A stretch of DNA of 64,000 nt from Paenibacillus cellulositrophicus (GCF_009363095.1 NZ_CP045295.1:1178001-1242000); one strand, 5' to 3'; positions 26,788 through 35,723 are shown, counted from the first letter of the stretch. Notes: a model not told the origin generated them from the sequence alone. A program made the numbers and translations.

Positions 26788-26940
26788 ATGAAAAGTTACC
26801 GTACAGCGAACTCGGTCCATATGGTAGGACGGGCCTGGCAGATTAAAATCATGCTCCGCCAATTGCAAAAGGAATGGAGCCCCGACACGCCGCTGCAGCA
26901 CATTTTGCAATCGCTCGCTTCCTCCCGGCGGGATCATTAA
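26788..26940 (+). CDS. mciZ: Z-ring formation inhibitor MciZ
   Basis: 50-aa protein beginning MKSYRTANSVHMVGRAWQIK. In B. subtilis, MciZ (40 aa) is made in the mother cell, caps FtsZ filaments and blocks Z-ring assembly during sporulation. The (M/L)VG(R/K)AWxI segment and the basic N-terminus match that family, as does the position divergent from nudF. AGAGGG lies 8 bases upstream. The C-terminal half (LQHILQSLASSRRDH) is longer than in Bacillus. It is antisense to a 74-codon minus-strand frame that I consider spurious. Confidence 0.85.
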   Translation: MKSYRTANSVHMVGRAWQIKIMLRQLQKEWSPDTPLQHILQSLASSRRDH

Positions 26941-26967
26941 GGGACGGATGAATCTTTGTCCTTTAAT
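26936..26967 (+). terminator. Possible terminator after mciZ
   Basis: Hairpin ATTAAGGGAC / GTCCTTTAAT (one G-U pair, 12-base loop) beginning at the mciZ stop codon. There is no long T-run, so it may only stabilise the 3' end. Confidence 0.4.
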
Positions 26968-27098
26968 ATCCCCCGAAATCCCCATGTTTTTCGGATTTGA
27001 TCTGAAAACGATAAGCGATTTAACTTTTTAAACATTTTTTTAGCATTCCCACCAACTATTCACTCACCAGGTTGTTCTATATATTGGAGGGTACAATT

Positions 27099-28319
27099 AT
27101 GACCAAAGATGAATTGATGACGCTGCTGCAAGCCTACCCGAATTCCCCGTCCCTGCATTTTAAGCTGGGATTATGGTACAAATCGCGCGGACACAACAGT
27201 GAGGCGATGACGCACATTCGGACGGCTCTGACGCATGCACATGATAACTCCGGAAGTTTGCCCTATGCTGAAAGCTTTGACGAAGCGCAGGGATGGCTCG
27301 ATTACGGAAGGCTCTTATATGCATGCAGCCGTACCGAGGAAGCCGAAGAAGCTTTCCGCCGGGCGGTCAATCTCGGACAGTATCATCGGAAAACGCTCGC
27401 GGAATGGGGGGCTCTGCTCTACGACGCCGGAAAGACAGATGCGGAAATATGCCGGCACCTTCTGGAAATGGTCCCGCTCTCAGACACGACCGAACTGCAG
27501 GTCGGCCAAACGCTGGCGGATCTAGGCGCGTACGAGGAAGCCTTTGGCATCCTAAGCCGTTTTACGAATGACGTACGGTTCAATGAATCTCTTCAACTCA
27601 TTTATATTTTGTGCCTCATTCACACCCATCAATTCAAGGAAGCGCACGCGCGGCTGACGCAGCGAACGATGGACCCGGACAAGGTCGTGGTCAAGTCCGC
27701 TTCCCATTCCGTTACCGCATCCCATGCGGCGTATTTGTGCTGCCGTGCGCTTCAGGAGGGCCGGGGATTGCCCGAATTGTCCAGGTTTAACCGGCTGGAA
27801 ACAGCCAAGTCCGCGATCGTGCTCGGCATGGTGGACATTGGGATGTCCCTTCAGCCCGAACCCTCGTTCCATGAATCCAGCGAATTGATTTATACCCTTT
27901 ACCGGGAGGGCTATGTGGAACAGGCCAAAACGTTCCTGAACAAACTGGAGGGAATTCCGACACACGAGAGAAGCCAGAGCTCGCTCGATCTTTGCTTTAT
28001 CGCTGCTGAAATGCTGTACGATCAAGGTGACTTCGCCAAAGCAGCGCAGCTGTTCGAGTCGATCTATGCAACGGATCCATCCCACTCCTTGGCACGGTTT
28101 GCGGCAGCCTCCTGCTTCCTGGAGGAGACACGTAGCTCTTTGGATCACAGACAGGAACGTCAAGTGATCGGAAGTGAACTGTATTTTCAAATTGATGAAT
28201 ATTTGACGAATATCACCATGGCCCTGCAAATTATCCAATCCACCAGCTGGCATACGGTATGGACCCCGGCACAGCGCAGAAATCATCCTGCCGCGGATCG
28301 CCGGCGTTATGTTCACTAA
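27099..28319 (+). CDS. Tetratricopeptide-repeat protein of unknown function
   Basis: 406-aa soluble protein made largely of TPR-like helical pairs. Examples are SPSLHFKLGLWYKSRGHNSE, WLDYGRLLYACSRTEEAEEA, LYREGYVEQAKTFLNKLEG and AEMLYDQGDFAKAAQLFESI. No signal peptide or catalytic motif is visible, so it is probably a scaffold or regulator. ATG 27099 has GGAGGG 7-8 bases upstream. It stands alone on the plus strand between mciZ and the convergent peptidase gene. The last ~25 residues are basic (PAQRRNHPAADRRRYVH). Confidence 0.75.
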   Translation: MTKDELMTLLQAYPNSPSLHFKLGLWYKSRGHNSEAMTHIRTALTHAHDNSGSLPYAESFDEAQGWLDYGRLLYACSRTEEAEEAFRRAVNLGQYHRKTLAEWGALLYDAGKTDAEICRHLLEMVPLSDTTELQVGQTLADLGAYEEAFGILSRFTNDVRFNESLQLIYILCLIHTHQFKEAHARLTQRTMDPDKVVVKSASHSVTASHAAYLCCRALQEGRGLPELSRFNRLETAKSAIVLGMVDIGMSLQPEPSFHESSELIYTLYREGYVEQAKTFLNKLEGIPTHERSQSSLDLCFIAAEMLYDQGDFAKAAQLFESIYATDPSHSLARFAAASCFLEETRSSLDHRQERQVIGSELYFQIDEYLTNITMALQIIQSTSWHTVWTPAQRRNHPAADRRRYVH

Positions 28320-28368
28320 CCTGTAGCCTACCCGTTGTCGTTGGCCCGTGAAGAAGGATGAGCCCAGC

Positions 28369-28411
28369 AAAAAAGCTGTTCCAGCGCGGTTTGCCGCATG
28401 CATGGAACAGC
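28369..28411 (-). terminator. Terminator after the YqjE-like peptidase gene
   Basis: Minus-strand stem GCTGTTCC / GGAACAGC with a longer structured loop, then TTTTTT, ~38 bases past the stop. Confidence 0.85.
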
Positions 28412-28449
28412 CTGTTTGTGCAGGTTCATCCTGCTGTATAGGGTTAAAG

Positions 28450-29577
28450 CTATGATTTGACGGTTTCCTGAATGATGCTGAGCACCATTTCAGCCGCTTT
28501 GACCATATCCTCCGCGCGGATCCGTTCCTTCGTCGTATGTATGTCCTCATAGCCGATGGCCAGATTCACCGTAGGAACTCCGAGCCCGTTGAAAATGTTG
28601 GCGTCACTGCCGCCGCCCGAACGGAACACTCTTCCGCTCAGTCCAAGGCGCTCAATTGCACGTTTGGCCAGGCTCACCACAGGATCGTTTTCGTTGAAAT
28701 TAAACGCTGGATACACGATTTCACTCCGGAACTCACACTGGGCGCCGAACTCGCGGACGGTCGTTTCGAGCGCTTCCCGCATGTGGGCGATCTGCTGATC
28801 GACCTTTTCCTGAACGATGCTTCGCGCTTCCGCATCAAGCTGGACAAAATCGCACACCACATTGGTCGCTCCGCCGCCGGAAAATTTACCGATGTTGGCT
28901 GTCGTCTCCTGGTCGAGCCGGCCCAGCTTCATTCGCGACACCGCTTTGGAGGCGACCTGAATGGCGCTGATTCCGTCTTCCGGATTCACGCCAGCATGCG
29001 CCGATTTGCCAAAAATCTTCATTTGGATTTTAGCCTGGGTTGGTGCCGCAACGGCAATCGATCCGACCTCTCCATTGGAATCGAGAGCAAATCCAAGCTC
29101 AGCATCCAAATGCTGCGGATCCATCGAACGTGCTCCCAGCAGTCCGGACTCCTCACCGACGGTAATTACGAATTGGATCTGTCCATGGGGAAGCTGCTGC
29201 TCCTGGATCACGCGGATCGTCTCAAGCAGAACCGCCAGGCCCGCTTTATCGTCCGACCCCAGGATCGTCGTCCCGTCACTGCGGATCCAACCGTCTTCTC
29301 CCAGGACTGGCTTGATCCCTTTACCTGGGGCTACGGTATCCATGTGGCAGGTGAACAATAGCTTCGGAGCTTCCGCGTCGCTTTCCCCCTTCCAGGTCAC
29401 GATCAGGTTGCCGGCGCCATGTCCGGTTTTGGCCTGGGAGTCGTCTTCAACAACCTCCAGTCCAAGCTGCGTAAATTTCTGCTTGAGCAGCGCGGCGATC
29501 TCCGCTTCATGGCCTGTTTCGCTGTCCACCTGAACCAATTCCATAAACTCCTGTATCAAACGGTCTTGTTTAATCAA
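28450..29577 (-). CDS. yqjE: Peptidase T-like M20 metallopeptidase (YqjE-like)
   Basis: 375-aa zinc aminopeptidase of the M20 PepT-2 group. Metal and catalytic motifs: FTCHMDTVAPG, ILGSDDKAGLA, VGEESGLLGA, FALDSNGEVG and the lid-domain KSAHAGVNPEDGISAI. RSGGGSDANIFNGLG and EDIHTTKE complete the site. Start is TTG 29577 with GAAGGAGAGG about 8 bases upstream. Predicted cytoplasmic; likely cleaves short peptides. It is divergent from prli42. Confidence 0.88.
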   Translation of the reverse strand: MIKQDRLIQEFMELVQVDSETGHEAEIAALLKQKFTQLGLEVVEDDSQAKTGHGAGNLIVTWKGESDAEAPKLLFTCHMDTVAPGKGIKPVLGEDGWIRSDGTTILGSDDKAGLAVLLETIRVIQEQQLPHGQIQFVITVGEESGLLGARSMDPQHLDAELGFALDSNGEVGSIAVAAPTQAKIQMKIFGKSAHAGVNPEDGISAIQVASKAVSRMKLGRLDQETTANIGKFSGGGATNVVCDFVQLDAEARSIVQEKVDQQIAHMREALETTVREFGAQCEFRSEIVYPAFNFNENDPVVSLAKRAIERLGLSGRVFRSGGGSDANIFNGLGVPTVNLAIGYEDIHTTKERIRAEDMVKAAEMVLSIIQETVKS

Positions 29578-29673
29578 TGGACTTTCCTCTCCTTCGGCGT
29601 TAAGTTACAATAGTACATAGGTTGTCCCGGCTCGACATCGAGCCTTCATTAAAGATGAATAAAGGAGCTATTT

Positions 29674-29775
29674 ATGCAACGAAAAAAATGGTTTCGCGTT
29701 TTTGTATACCTCATGCTCATTGCCATGGTCGGATCCGTCGTATTTGGGCTCGTCGAGTCCTTAATAGCCCGCTGA
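29674..29775 (+). CDS. prli42: Prli42-like stressosome-associated membrane miniprotein (DUF4044)
   Basis: 33-aa protein beginning MQRKKWFRVFVYLMLIAM, with a basic N-terminus and one transmembrane helix (residues ~9-30). This is the layout of Prli42, which anchors the stressosome to the membrane in Listeria. AAAGGAG lies 6 bases upstream. Its last 15 bases overlap the convergent lipB 3' end. A short GC-rich hairpin lies in the 5' leader. Assignment rests on size, charge pattern and helix; the stressosome link is from the family. Confidence 0.75.
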   Translation: MQRKKWFRVFVYLMLIAMVGSVVFGLVESLIAR

Positions 29776-30480
29776 TTTCAGCGGGCTTTCCTCTGCCCCT
29801 TGGGCTGAAACGGCCTCAAATCCGAATACCTCGGTAAAGAACGGAACAATCTCCTCCGCCACCTGCTCGACCGCGATCGGCTTTCCAATGCAGTCCTCAA
29901 GCGACGTGACGCCATACTCCTGAATTCCGCACGGTATAATTCCCTGAAAACCTTCGTTTTGAATGCCGGACGTAATGTTGAAGGCAAACCCGTGGCTGGT
30001 CACGAACCCTCTTTGGTGTTTGCACTTGTTGAATTTGACCCCGATAGCGCAAATTTTCAGATCGTCTACCCAGACACCCGTATATTCGGGCTTGCGGCCT
30101 GCCTCGATCCCGTAATGCGCAAGGTAATTGATAATGACCTGCTCCAGATTGCGCAAATAGCCGTGCAGATCCAGTCCTTCCTTGCCCGCCAGCAGCAGCA
30201 GCGGATACCCGACCAGCTGCCCCGGACCGTGATAGGTAATGTCGCCGCCGCGGTCGATTTCAAACAGCCCGATGCCCTGCTGCTCCAGCTGTTCCTTGCT
30301 GAGCAAGAGATGCTCCGGGTGCCGCTGCGATCCAATCGTATACGTCGGTGGATGCTGCAAGAGCAGCAGGGTTTCCTGCTGCTCTCCAAGGTCTATGCGG
30401 CTGACGATGCTTTTCTGCAAATCCCAGGCCGCACCATAATCCATCATCGGCGTATAGGATACTTCAAGTTTGGTTGTCAT
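29761..30480 (-). CDS. lipB: Octanoyl-[acyl carrier protein]-protein octanoyltransferase LipB
   Basis: 239-aa enzyme moving octanoyl from ACP to lipoyl domains. Motifs: RGGDITYHGPGQLVGYPLL, the catalytic Lys in KICAIGVKFNK and the catalytic Cys in IIPCGIQEYGVTSL. It lies 51 bases past the end of the branched-chain dehydrogenase genes, whose E2 has a lipoyl domain, so the context fits. Firmicutes more often use LipM/LipL; a LipB here is notable but known in Paenibacillaceae-like genomes (from memory). The 3' end overlaps prli42. Confidence 0.9.
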   Translation of the reverse strand: MTTKLEVSYTPMMDYGAAWDLQKSIVSRIDLGEQQETLLLLQHPPTYTIGSQRHPEHLLLSKEQLEQQGIGLFEIDRGGDITYHGPGQLVGYPLLLLAGKEGLDLHGYLRNLEQVIINYLAHYGIEAGRKPEYTGVWVDDLKICAIGVKFNKCKHQRGFVTSHGFAFNITSGIQNEGFQGIIPCGIQEYGVTSLEDCIGKPIAVEQVAEEIVPFFTEVFGFEAVSAQGAEESPLKSAGY

Positions 30481-30531
30481 GACTGCTTCACGCCCTTTCA
30501 GATGATGACCAAGCTTTTCGTAGACTTTTCA

Positions 30532-31908
30532 TTAATAAACTTTGGTATCCAGCGTATAGCCCTCCACGTTTTCCTTCACGCGCTGCAGGAAGCGTCCGCA
30601 GATGACTCCGTCCAAAATCCGGTGGTCCAGCGACAGACAGATATTCGCCATCGAACGGACGGCGATCATGTCGTTGATCACGACAGGCCGCTTCACGATC
30701 GATTCGAAAGTCAGGATGGCCGCCTGCGGGTAGTTGATAATCGGGTAAGACAGGATCGAACCGAACGACCCGGTATTATTCACCGTAAAGGTGCCGCCCT
30801 GCATATCCTCCAGCTTGAGCTTGCCCTGCCGCGTTTTGGTCGCCAGTTCTTCGATTTCACGGGCGAGACCGGCAATGTTTTTCTGGTCGGCCCGTTGAAT
30901 AACCGGCGTCATGACGGAGTCTTCCGTGCCGACGGCGAGGGAAATGTTGATGTCCCGTTTCACAATGATCTTGTTGACCGCCCAGACCGAGTTCATGATC
31001 GGGTAATCCTTGATCGCATTGACCACAGCCTTCAGAAGAAACGCCAGATAGGTTAAATTATAGCCCTCTCTGCGCTTAAATTCATCCTTCAATTTGTTGC
31101 GCAGCAGCACCAGGTTGGTTACGTCGACCTCGATCATTGTCCAGGCATGCGGAATTTCCGACACACTTTGGCGCATGTTCGTCGCAATGGCGTTGCGGAT
31201 CGGGGTGACGTCGATCATCGTCTCGGCGCGCCCGTTCTGGTCCTCGAGTTCCACAGCCGGAATACGCGGCGACTCAGTCATATGCAGACCTGACTGCCGG
31301 CTGGATGCCGGCGGAACCGGGATATACTGCTCCGGACGGACCGCAGGATTGGCATGCGGCAGCCCTTCGAACGGAGAATGAACCTCTCTCTTCGACGGAG
31401 CTTCCTCAGCCCGGCCGGTTTCCGCTGCCGCACCGCCGTTTTCGATATAAGCAAGGACATCCTTACGGGTAATCCGTCCGCCCATGCCCGTTCCTTGGAC
31501 GGCGCTCAGGTTCACGCCGTGCTCGGCTGCCAGGCTTTGCACCGCTGGAGAATACCGGCCTCGCATCGACTGGTCTCCAGAGGCTTCAGACTGTACTGGG
31601 GCCGGTGTAGTACGCGGCTCCGCCTGCGGCCGTTCCTCCGCCGGAGCCCCCGCTGCACCTGCCGCCGCAATGCGGCAGATAACCTCGCCGACGGCGACGG
31701 TCTGGCCTTCCTCGACGACCCATTCTCCCATAATCCCGTCCACGGTGGACGGGATTTCCGCGTTGACCTTATCGGTGATGACCTCACAGATCGGCTCATA
31801 CTGTTCCACCTTATCGCCAGGCTGCTTCAGCCATTTGGCGATGGTGGCGGACACGAGCGATTCTGCCAGCTGCGGCATCACCATATCGGTAAACTTTTGA
31901 TTTGACAT
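30532..31908 (-). CDS. bkdB: Branched-chain 2-oxoacid dehydrogenase E2 (lipoamide acyltransferase)
   Basis: 458-aa E2 core. Order: one lipoyl domain (residues 5-80, lipoyl Lys in VITDKVNAE), an Ala/Pro/Glu-rich linker, and a peripheral-subunit-binding domain (~118-155, RYSPAVQSLAAEHGVNL). A second linker leads to the catalytic domain with LSLDHRILDG. It transfers isobutyryl/isovaleryl groups to CoA, supplying branched primers for iso/anteiso fatty acids. Follows E1-beta; operon with E1-alpha. Confidence 0.93.
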   Translation of the reverse strand: MSNQKFTDMVMPQLAESLVSATIAKWLKQPGDKVEQYEPICEVITDKVNAEIPSTVDGIMGEWVVEEGQTVAVGEVICRIAAAGAAGAPAEERPQAEPRTTPAPVQSEASGDQSMRGRYSPAVQSLAAEHGVNLSAVQGTGMGGRITRKDVLAYIENGGAAAETGRAEEAPSKREVHSPFEGLPHANPAVRPEQYIPVPPASSRQSGLHMTESPRIPAVELEDQNGRAETMIDVTPIRNAIATNMRQSVSEIPHAWTMIEVDVTNLVLLRNKLKDEFKRREGYNLTYLAFLLKAVVNAIKDYPIMNSVWAVNKIIVKRDINISLAVGTEDSVMTPVIQRADQKNIAGLAREIEELATKTRQGKLKLEDMQGGTFTVNNTGSFGSILSYPIINYPQAAILTFESIVKRPVVINDMIAVRSMANICLSLDHRILDGVICGRFLQRVKENVEGYTLDTKVY

Positions 31909-31934
31909 ATTTTCACTCCTTCATACGGCAATTC

Positions 31935-32921
31935 TCAATAAACCGCCAGTTCGTGCATGGCTTGTTTGACCTTATCCTTGCTCAGCATAAAGAACTTCTC
32001 CATCGGCGGACTGATCGGCATCGCCGGTACGTCCGGACCACACAGCCGCTTGATCGGCGCATCGAGGTCGAACAGGCATTCTTCCGAAATAATAGCGGAC
32101 ACTTCGGCGCCCACACCGCCCGTTTTGTTGTCCTCGTGTACGATCAGCACCTTGCCGGTTTTGCGGACCGCCTCAATGATGGCGTCACGGTCCAGCGGCT
32201 GCAGGGAGCGCAGATCCAGAATATGGGCCGAGATGCCTTCTTCTTTATCCAGCTCTTCGGCGGCTTGAAGGCAGAAGTGCAGCGGCATGCTGTAGCCGAT
32301 GACCGTGATGTCAGTCCCCTCGCGCAGCACGTTAGCTTTGCCGATCGGTACAGTATAATCGTCCAAAGGCACGTCGCCCTTGATCATGCGGTAGCATTTT
32401 TTATTTTCAAAAAACAGCACCGGGTCCGGATCGTTGATCGCAGCTTTCAGCAGTCCTTTCGCATCATAGGCGGTAAAAGGCGCTACGATTTTCAAACCGG
32501 GGGTGCCGAAGAAGATCGATTCCGGGCATTGGGAATGGTATAATCCCCCGAAAATGCCTCCGCCGATCGGCGCACGAACGACGACCGGACAGCTCCAGTC
32601 GTTGTTGGAACGATAGCGGATTTTCGCGGCTTCACTAATAATTTGGTTCGTTGCCGGCAGCATGAAGTCGGAGTACTGCATTTCCGCGATCGGCTTCATG
32701 CCGACCATGGCTGCGCCGATCGCAACGCCGGCGATGGCGGATTCCGCCAGCGGCGTGTCGATGACCCGCTCCTCGCCGAACTGGTCCTGCAGGCCTTTGG
32801 TCGTCGTGAACACGCCGCCTTTAACGCCGACATCCTCACCGAGGACAAACACGTTTTCGTCTTTTTCCATTTCTTCTTTCATTGCCAGACGAATCGCATC
32901 GATATATTCCATTTCGGCCAT
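31935..32921 (-). CDS. bkdAB: 2-oxoisovalerate dehydrogenase E1 beta subunit
   Basis: 328-aa transketolase-like beta subunit that completes the thiamine diphosphate site of E1. Typical stretches: FVLGEDVGVKGGVFTTTKGL, DTPLAESAIAGVAIGAAMVG, VVVRAPIGGGIFGGLYHSQ and LIVHEDNKTGGVGAEVSA. GGGGG lies upstream of ATG 32921, which overlaps the E1-alpha stop by one base (TAATG). Length is normal. Confidence 0.94.
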   Translation of the reverse strand: MAEMEYIDAIRLAMKEEMEKDENVFVLGEDVGVKGGVFTTTKGLQDQFGEERVIDTPLAESAIAGVAIGAAMVGMKPIAEMQYSDFMLPATNQIISEAAKIRYRSNNDWSCPVVVRAPIGGGIFGGLYHSQCPESIFFGTPGLKIVAPFTAYDAKGLLKAAINDPDPVLFFENKKCYRMIKGDVPLDDYTVPIGKANVLREGTDITVIGYSMPLHFCLQAAEELDKEEGISAHILDLRSLQPLDRDAIIEAVRKTGKVLIVHEDNKTGGVGAEVSAIISEECLFDLDAPIKRLCGPDVPAMPISPPMEKFFMLSKDKVKQAMHELAVY

Positions 32922-33952
32922 TAGTATACCCCCTCTTCGCTATCGCCCGCATACACATGCTTCAGCGTATCCTCGGGTTTCGGGAACGGAGCATTGTCGG
33001 CCGATTCGGTTGCTTCCTTGATCTCAAGAGCCAACTGCGCTTGCAAGTCCGCATCCTTTTCTTCATCCCAAATGCCGCAGCTGATCAAATATTGTTTAAA
33101 ACGGACAATGCCGTCTTTTTTCCAGTTCTCATCTACTTCTTCTTTGGTCCGGTACGCCAAGTCGTTATCCGAGGTGGAGTGCGGAGACAGGCGGTACATC
33201 ATGGCTTCGATCAGCGTAGGTCCTTCGCCGCGGACAGCGCGTTCGCGCGCTTCCTTCACGGCTTTGTAGACCGCGAGCGCATCGTTACCGTCCACTCGGA
33301 TGCCTGGAAACCCATAGCCGAGCGCCCGGTCGCTGACTTTGCCGCTGATCTGCTTATGAAGCGGGACCGAAATGGCATACTGGTTGTTTTCGCACATAAA
33401 AATCACAGGCAGCTTATGAACGCCCGCAAAGTTGGCTCCCTCGTGGAAGTCCCCTTGATTGCTCGAGCCTTCGCCAAAGGTTACAAACGAAACGATATCC
33501 TGTTTTCTCATCTTGGCGGACAAAGCTACACCTACGGCGTGGGGCACTTGGGTCGTGACGGGGCTTGAGCCCGTTACGATCCGAAGCCGCTTGCTGCCAA
33601 AGTGTCCGGGCATTTGCCGCCCGCCGCTGTTCGGATCGTCAGCCTTCGCAAAAGCCGACAGCATCAGCTCGTATGGAGTCATTCCTACCGATAAAACAAG
33701 TGAATAGTCGCGATAATAAGGCAAAAAGTAGTCCTTTTCCCGATCCAGCGCAAACGCCGCGGCGACCTGGGCCGCCTCCTGACCGATTCCCGATACGTGA
33801 AAGTTAATCTTGCCAGCCCGCTGCAGCAGCAGGTTACGCTCGTCAAATTTGCGCCCGAGCATCATATATCTGTACATGTCGATGACTTGGCCGTTGGTGA
33901 GTCCAAGCTGTTCATGCTCATGTGGCGTGTGAACAGTACCCTGATCATTCAT
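32921..33952 (-). CDS. bkdAA: 2-oxoisovalerate dehydrogenase E1 alpha subunit
   Basis: 343-aa alpha subunit with the thiamine diphosphate motif GEGSSNQGDFHEGANFAG...N and the phospho-loop serines in YRLSPHSTSDNDLAYR. First gene of the E1a-E1b-E2 unit. AAGGAGG precedes the ATG but is embedded in a perfect 12-base palindrome. A 134-base gap and no terminator separate it from lpd upstream, so it could be read from the lpd promoter, its own promoter, or both. Confidence 0.94.
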   Translation of the reverse strand: MNDQGTVHTPHEHEQLGLTNGQVIDMYRYMMLGRKFDERNLLLQRAGKINFHVSGIGQEAAQVAAAFALDREKDYFLPYYRDYSLVLSVGMTPYELMLSAFAKADDPNSGGRQMPGHFGSKRLRIVTGSSPVTTQVPHAVGVALSAKMRKQDIVSFVTFGEGSSNQGDFHEGANFAGVHKLPVIFMCENNQYAISVPLHKQISGKVSDRALGYGFPGIRVDGNDALAVYKAVKEARERAVRGEGPTLIEAMMYRLSPHSTSDNDLAYRTKEEVDENWKKDGIVRFKQYLISCGIWDEEKDADLQAQLALEIKEATESADNAPFPKPEDTLKHVYAGDSEEGVY

Positions 33953-33953
33953 G

Positions 33954-33965
33954 GGAGGTACCTCC
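33954..33965 (-). promoter_or_regulatory. Palindromic ribosome-binding site of bkdAA
   Basis: Minus strand GGAGGTACCTCC, a perfect 12-base palindrome containing the SD and ending one base before ATG 33952. Intramolecular pairing of so short a palindrome is limited by loop size, but it could bind a dimeric factor or pair between transcripts. Confidence 0.45.
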
Positions 33966-34086
33966 TTATTTTAGAGCCTGCAGTCTGTCCCTGATCTACT
34001 ATTAAAACCTGGTACTAAGACTTGGCTTAACCCTATTATAATCATAACTGCGGTGAAAAGAAAAGAACCGATTCTAAATTTTGGTC

Positions 34087-35508
34087 TTACATTCCGATGG
34101 ATTTGCCGTCTACCGCCAGCATCGCCTCGCCCAAAATTTCCGAGAGGGTCGGATGCGGATGCACCATCTGTCCGATCTCCCAAGGGGTTGCATTCAGAAA
34201 CTGGGCCAATGCCGCCTCGCTGATCAGGTCGGTCGCATGGGCTCCGATCATTTGCACGCCTAAAATGTCGTTTGTCTTAGGATCAGCTACTACTTTTACG
34301 AATCCTTCCTTGCTCCCCTGTACCAATGCCTTCCCAATGGCCTGGAACGGAAATTTCCCGACCTTAACCTCGAATCCGCGGCTGCGTGCTTCCTTCTCGG
34401 TGATGCCGACGCTGGCCACTTCGGGTCTTGTGTACACGCACCTTGGAATCAGATCCGCATCCCCCGGGTGAACGTCTTCTCCTGCCAAATGGTTGACGGC
34501 CGCAATTCCTTCATGGCTTGCCGCATGCGCGAGCTGCAGTCCGCCAATGACGTCGCCGATGGCATAAATATGGGATTCGCCGGTTTGATAATGTTTATTG
34601 ACAGCTATAAAACCGCGCTCCACCCGAACATCCGTGTTCTCCAGACCGATGTTTTCCACATTCGCCTGGCGGCCGATCGACACAAGCAGCTTGTCCGCTT
34701 GAAGCCGTTCGGTTTTTTCCCCAACGCGCACATCGATCTGCACCTGCTGATCCGATACTTCGTATGTCTCCGTCTGCAGCTGGGCTCCGGTAACCATTTT
34801 GATGCCCCGGCGCGAAAACGACTTCTGAAGCTCACGGGCTACCTCTTCATCTTCTGCTGGCAGCAGCTGGCCTGCCGCCTCCACGACGGTGACCTCCACG
34901 CCGAAATCGTTCAGCATCGAAGCCCATTCGACACCGATCACGCCGCCGCCGACGATGATGATGGACTTCGGAAGCTCCTCCATTTGTAGTGCCTCGTCGC
35001 TGGTCAAAATATGTATTCCGTCGGGTTCAAGTCCAGGCAGCACTCTTGGGCGCGAGCCTGTGGCAATAATCAAATGCGTCGGAACCACCGTCTCCATCTC
35101 TCCATCCACAAGTTCCACAGCAACGGCACCGCTTTTCGGCGAAAAAATGGAAGGACCGATGACTCGCCCTTTTCCATGAACCACCTGAATTTTATTTTTG
35201 CGCATCAGGTACTGAACCCCTTGGTGCAGCTGATCTACGATCGCTTCCTTTCGCGCCTGAACCTTGGGAAATTTGAGTGCGGCCCCTGCTGTTTCGATGC
35301 CGTAGCTCTCGCTTTCTTTGATCTCTGCGTATACTTCCGCGCTCCGCAGCAAAGACTTACTTGGAATACAGCCGCGGTGCAGGCACGTTCCTCCCAGCTT
35401 GTCCGCTTCGATAATAACGACTTCCTTGCCCAGCTGAGCTGCGCGGATTGCAGCCACATAACCGCCGGTACCGCCGCCCAGAACGGCTACGTCACATGAT
35501 ATTGTCAT
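34087..35508 (-). CDS. lpdV: Dihydrolipoyl dehydrogenase (E3)
   Basis: 473-aa FAD/NAD disulfide oxidoreductase that reoxidises the E2 lipoyl group. It has the FAD loop VLGGGTGGYVAAIRAAQLG and the redox pair GGTCLHRGCIPSKSLL. An NAD loop IIVGGGVIGVEWASMLNDFG and the C-terminal dimer motif HPHPTLSEILGEA complete it. GGGGGAT precedes ATG 35508. It heads the branched-chain dehydrogenase cluster and has its own sigma-A-like promoter. In B. subtilis lpdV follows bkdR-ptb-bcd-buk, which are not here. Confidence 0.93.
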   Translation of the reverse strand: MTISCDVAVLGGGTGGYVAAIRAAQLGKEVVIIEADKLGGTCLHRGCIPSKSLLRSAEVYAEIKESESYGIETAGAALKFPKVQARKEAIVDQLHQGVQYLMRKNKIQVVHGKGRVIGPSIFSPKSGAVAVELVDGEMETVVPTHLIIATGSRPRVLPGLEPDGIHILTSDEALQMEELPKSIIIVGGGVIGVEWASMLNDFGVEVTVVEAAGQLLPAEDEEVARELQKSFSRRGIKMVTGAQLQTETYEVSDQQVQIDVRVGEKTERLQADKLLVSIGRQANVENIGLENTDVRVERGFIAVNKHYQTGESHIYAIGDVIGGLQLAHAASHEGIAAVNHLAGEDVHPGDADLIPRCVYTRPEVASVGITEKEARSRGFEVKVGKFPFQAIGKALVQGSKEGFVKVVADPKTNDILGVQMIGAHATDLISEAALAQFLNATPWEIGQMVHPHPTLSEILGEAMLAVDGKSIGM

Positions 35509-35605
35509 TGTCCATCCCCCATCTTAACTTGTTTATATTGAAACCATTTGGCGCATAACTTATGACAAGTTGTGCCCGGAGTAAGAAGCACTCCATCGCT
35601 TTTAT

Positions 35606-35633
35606 ATTGTACTCGGTTTTCACCGCATTACAA
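35606..35633 (-). promoter_or_regulatory. Putative sigma-A promoter of lpdV
   Basis: Minus strand TTGTAA, 16-base spacer, TACAAT, ~100 bases upstream of lpdV. Confidence 0.5.
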
Positions 35634-35723
35634 AATGTTATCACATGTCCGGAAATAGACAAAGATTCGCCGGACGAGTTATGATATAGTGGACTAAAAC
35701 AGGCCAACAGGAAGGGATTTTTC

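Noticed and set aside
26761..26985. 74-codon minus-strand ORF over mciZ
   Set aside because: No SD or family match; the opposite-strand mciZ has SD, promoter-like sequence and the conserved core.
33953..34086. Sigma-54 (-24/-12) promoter for the bkd genes
   Set aside because: No TGGCAC-N5-TTGCA-like sequence seen here or upstream of lpdV.
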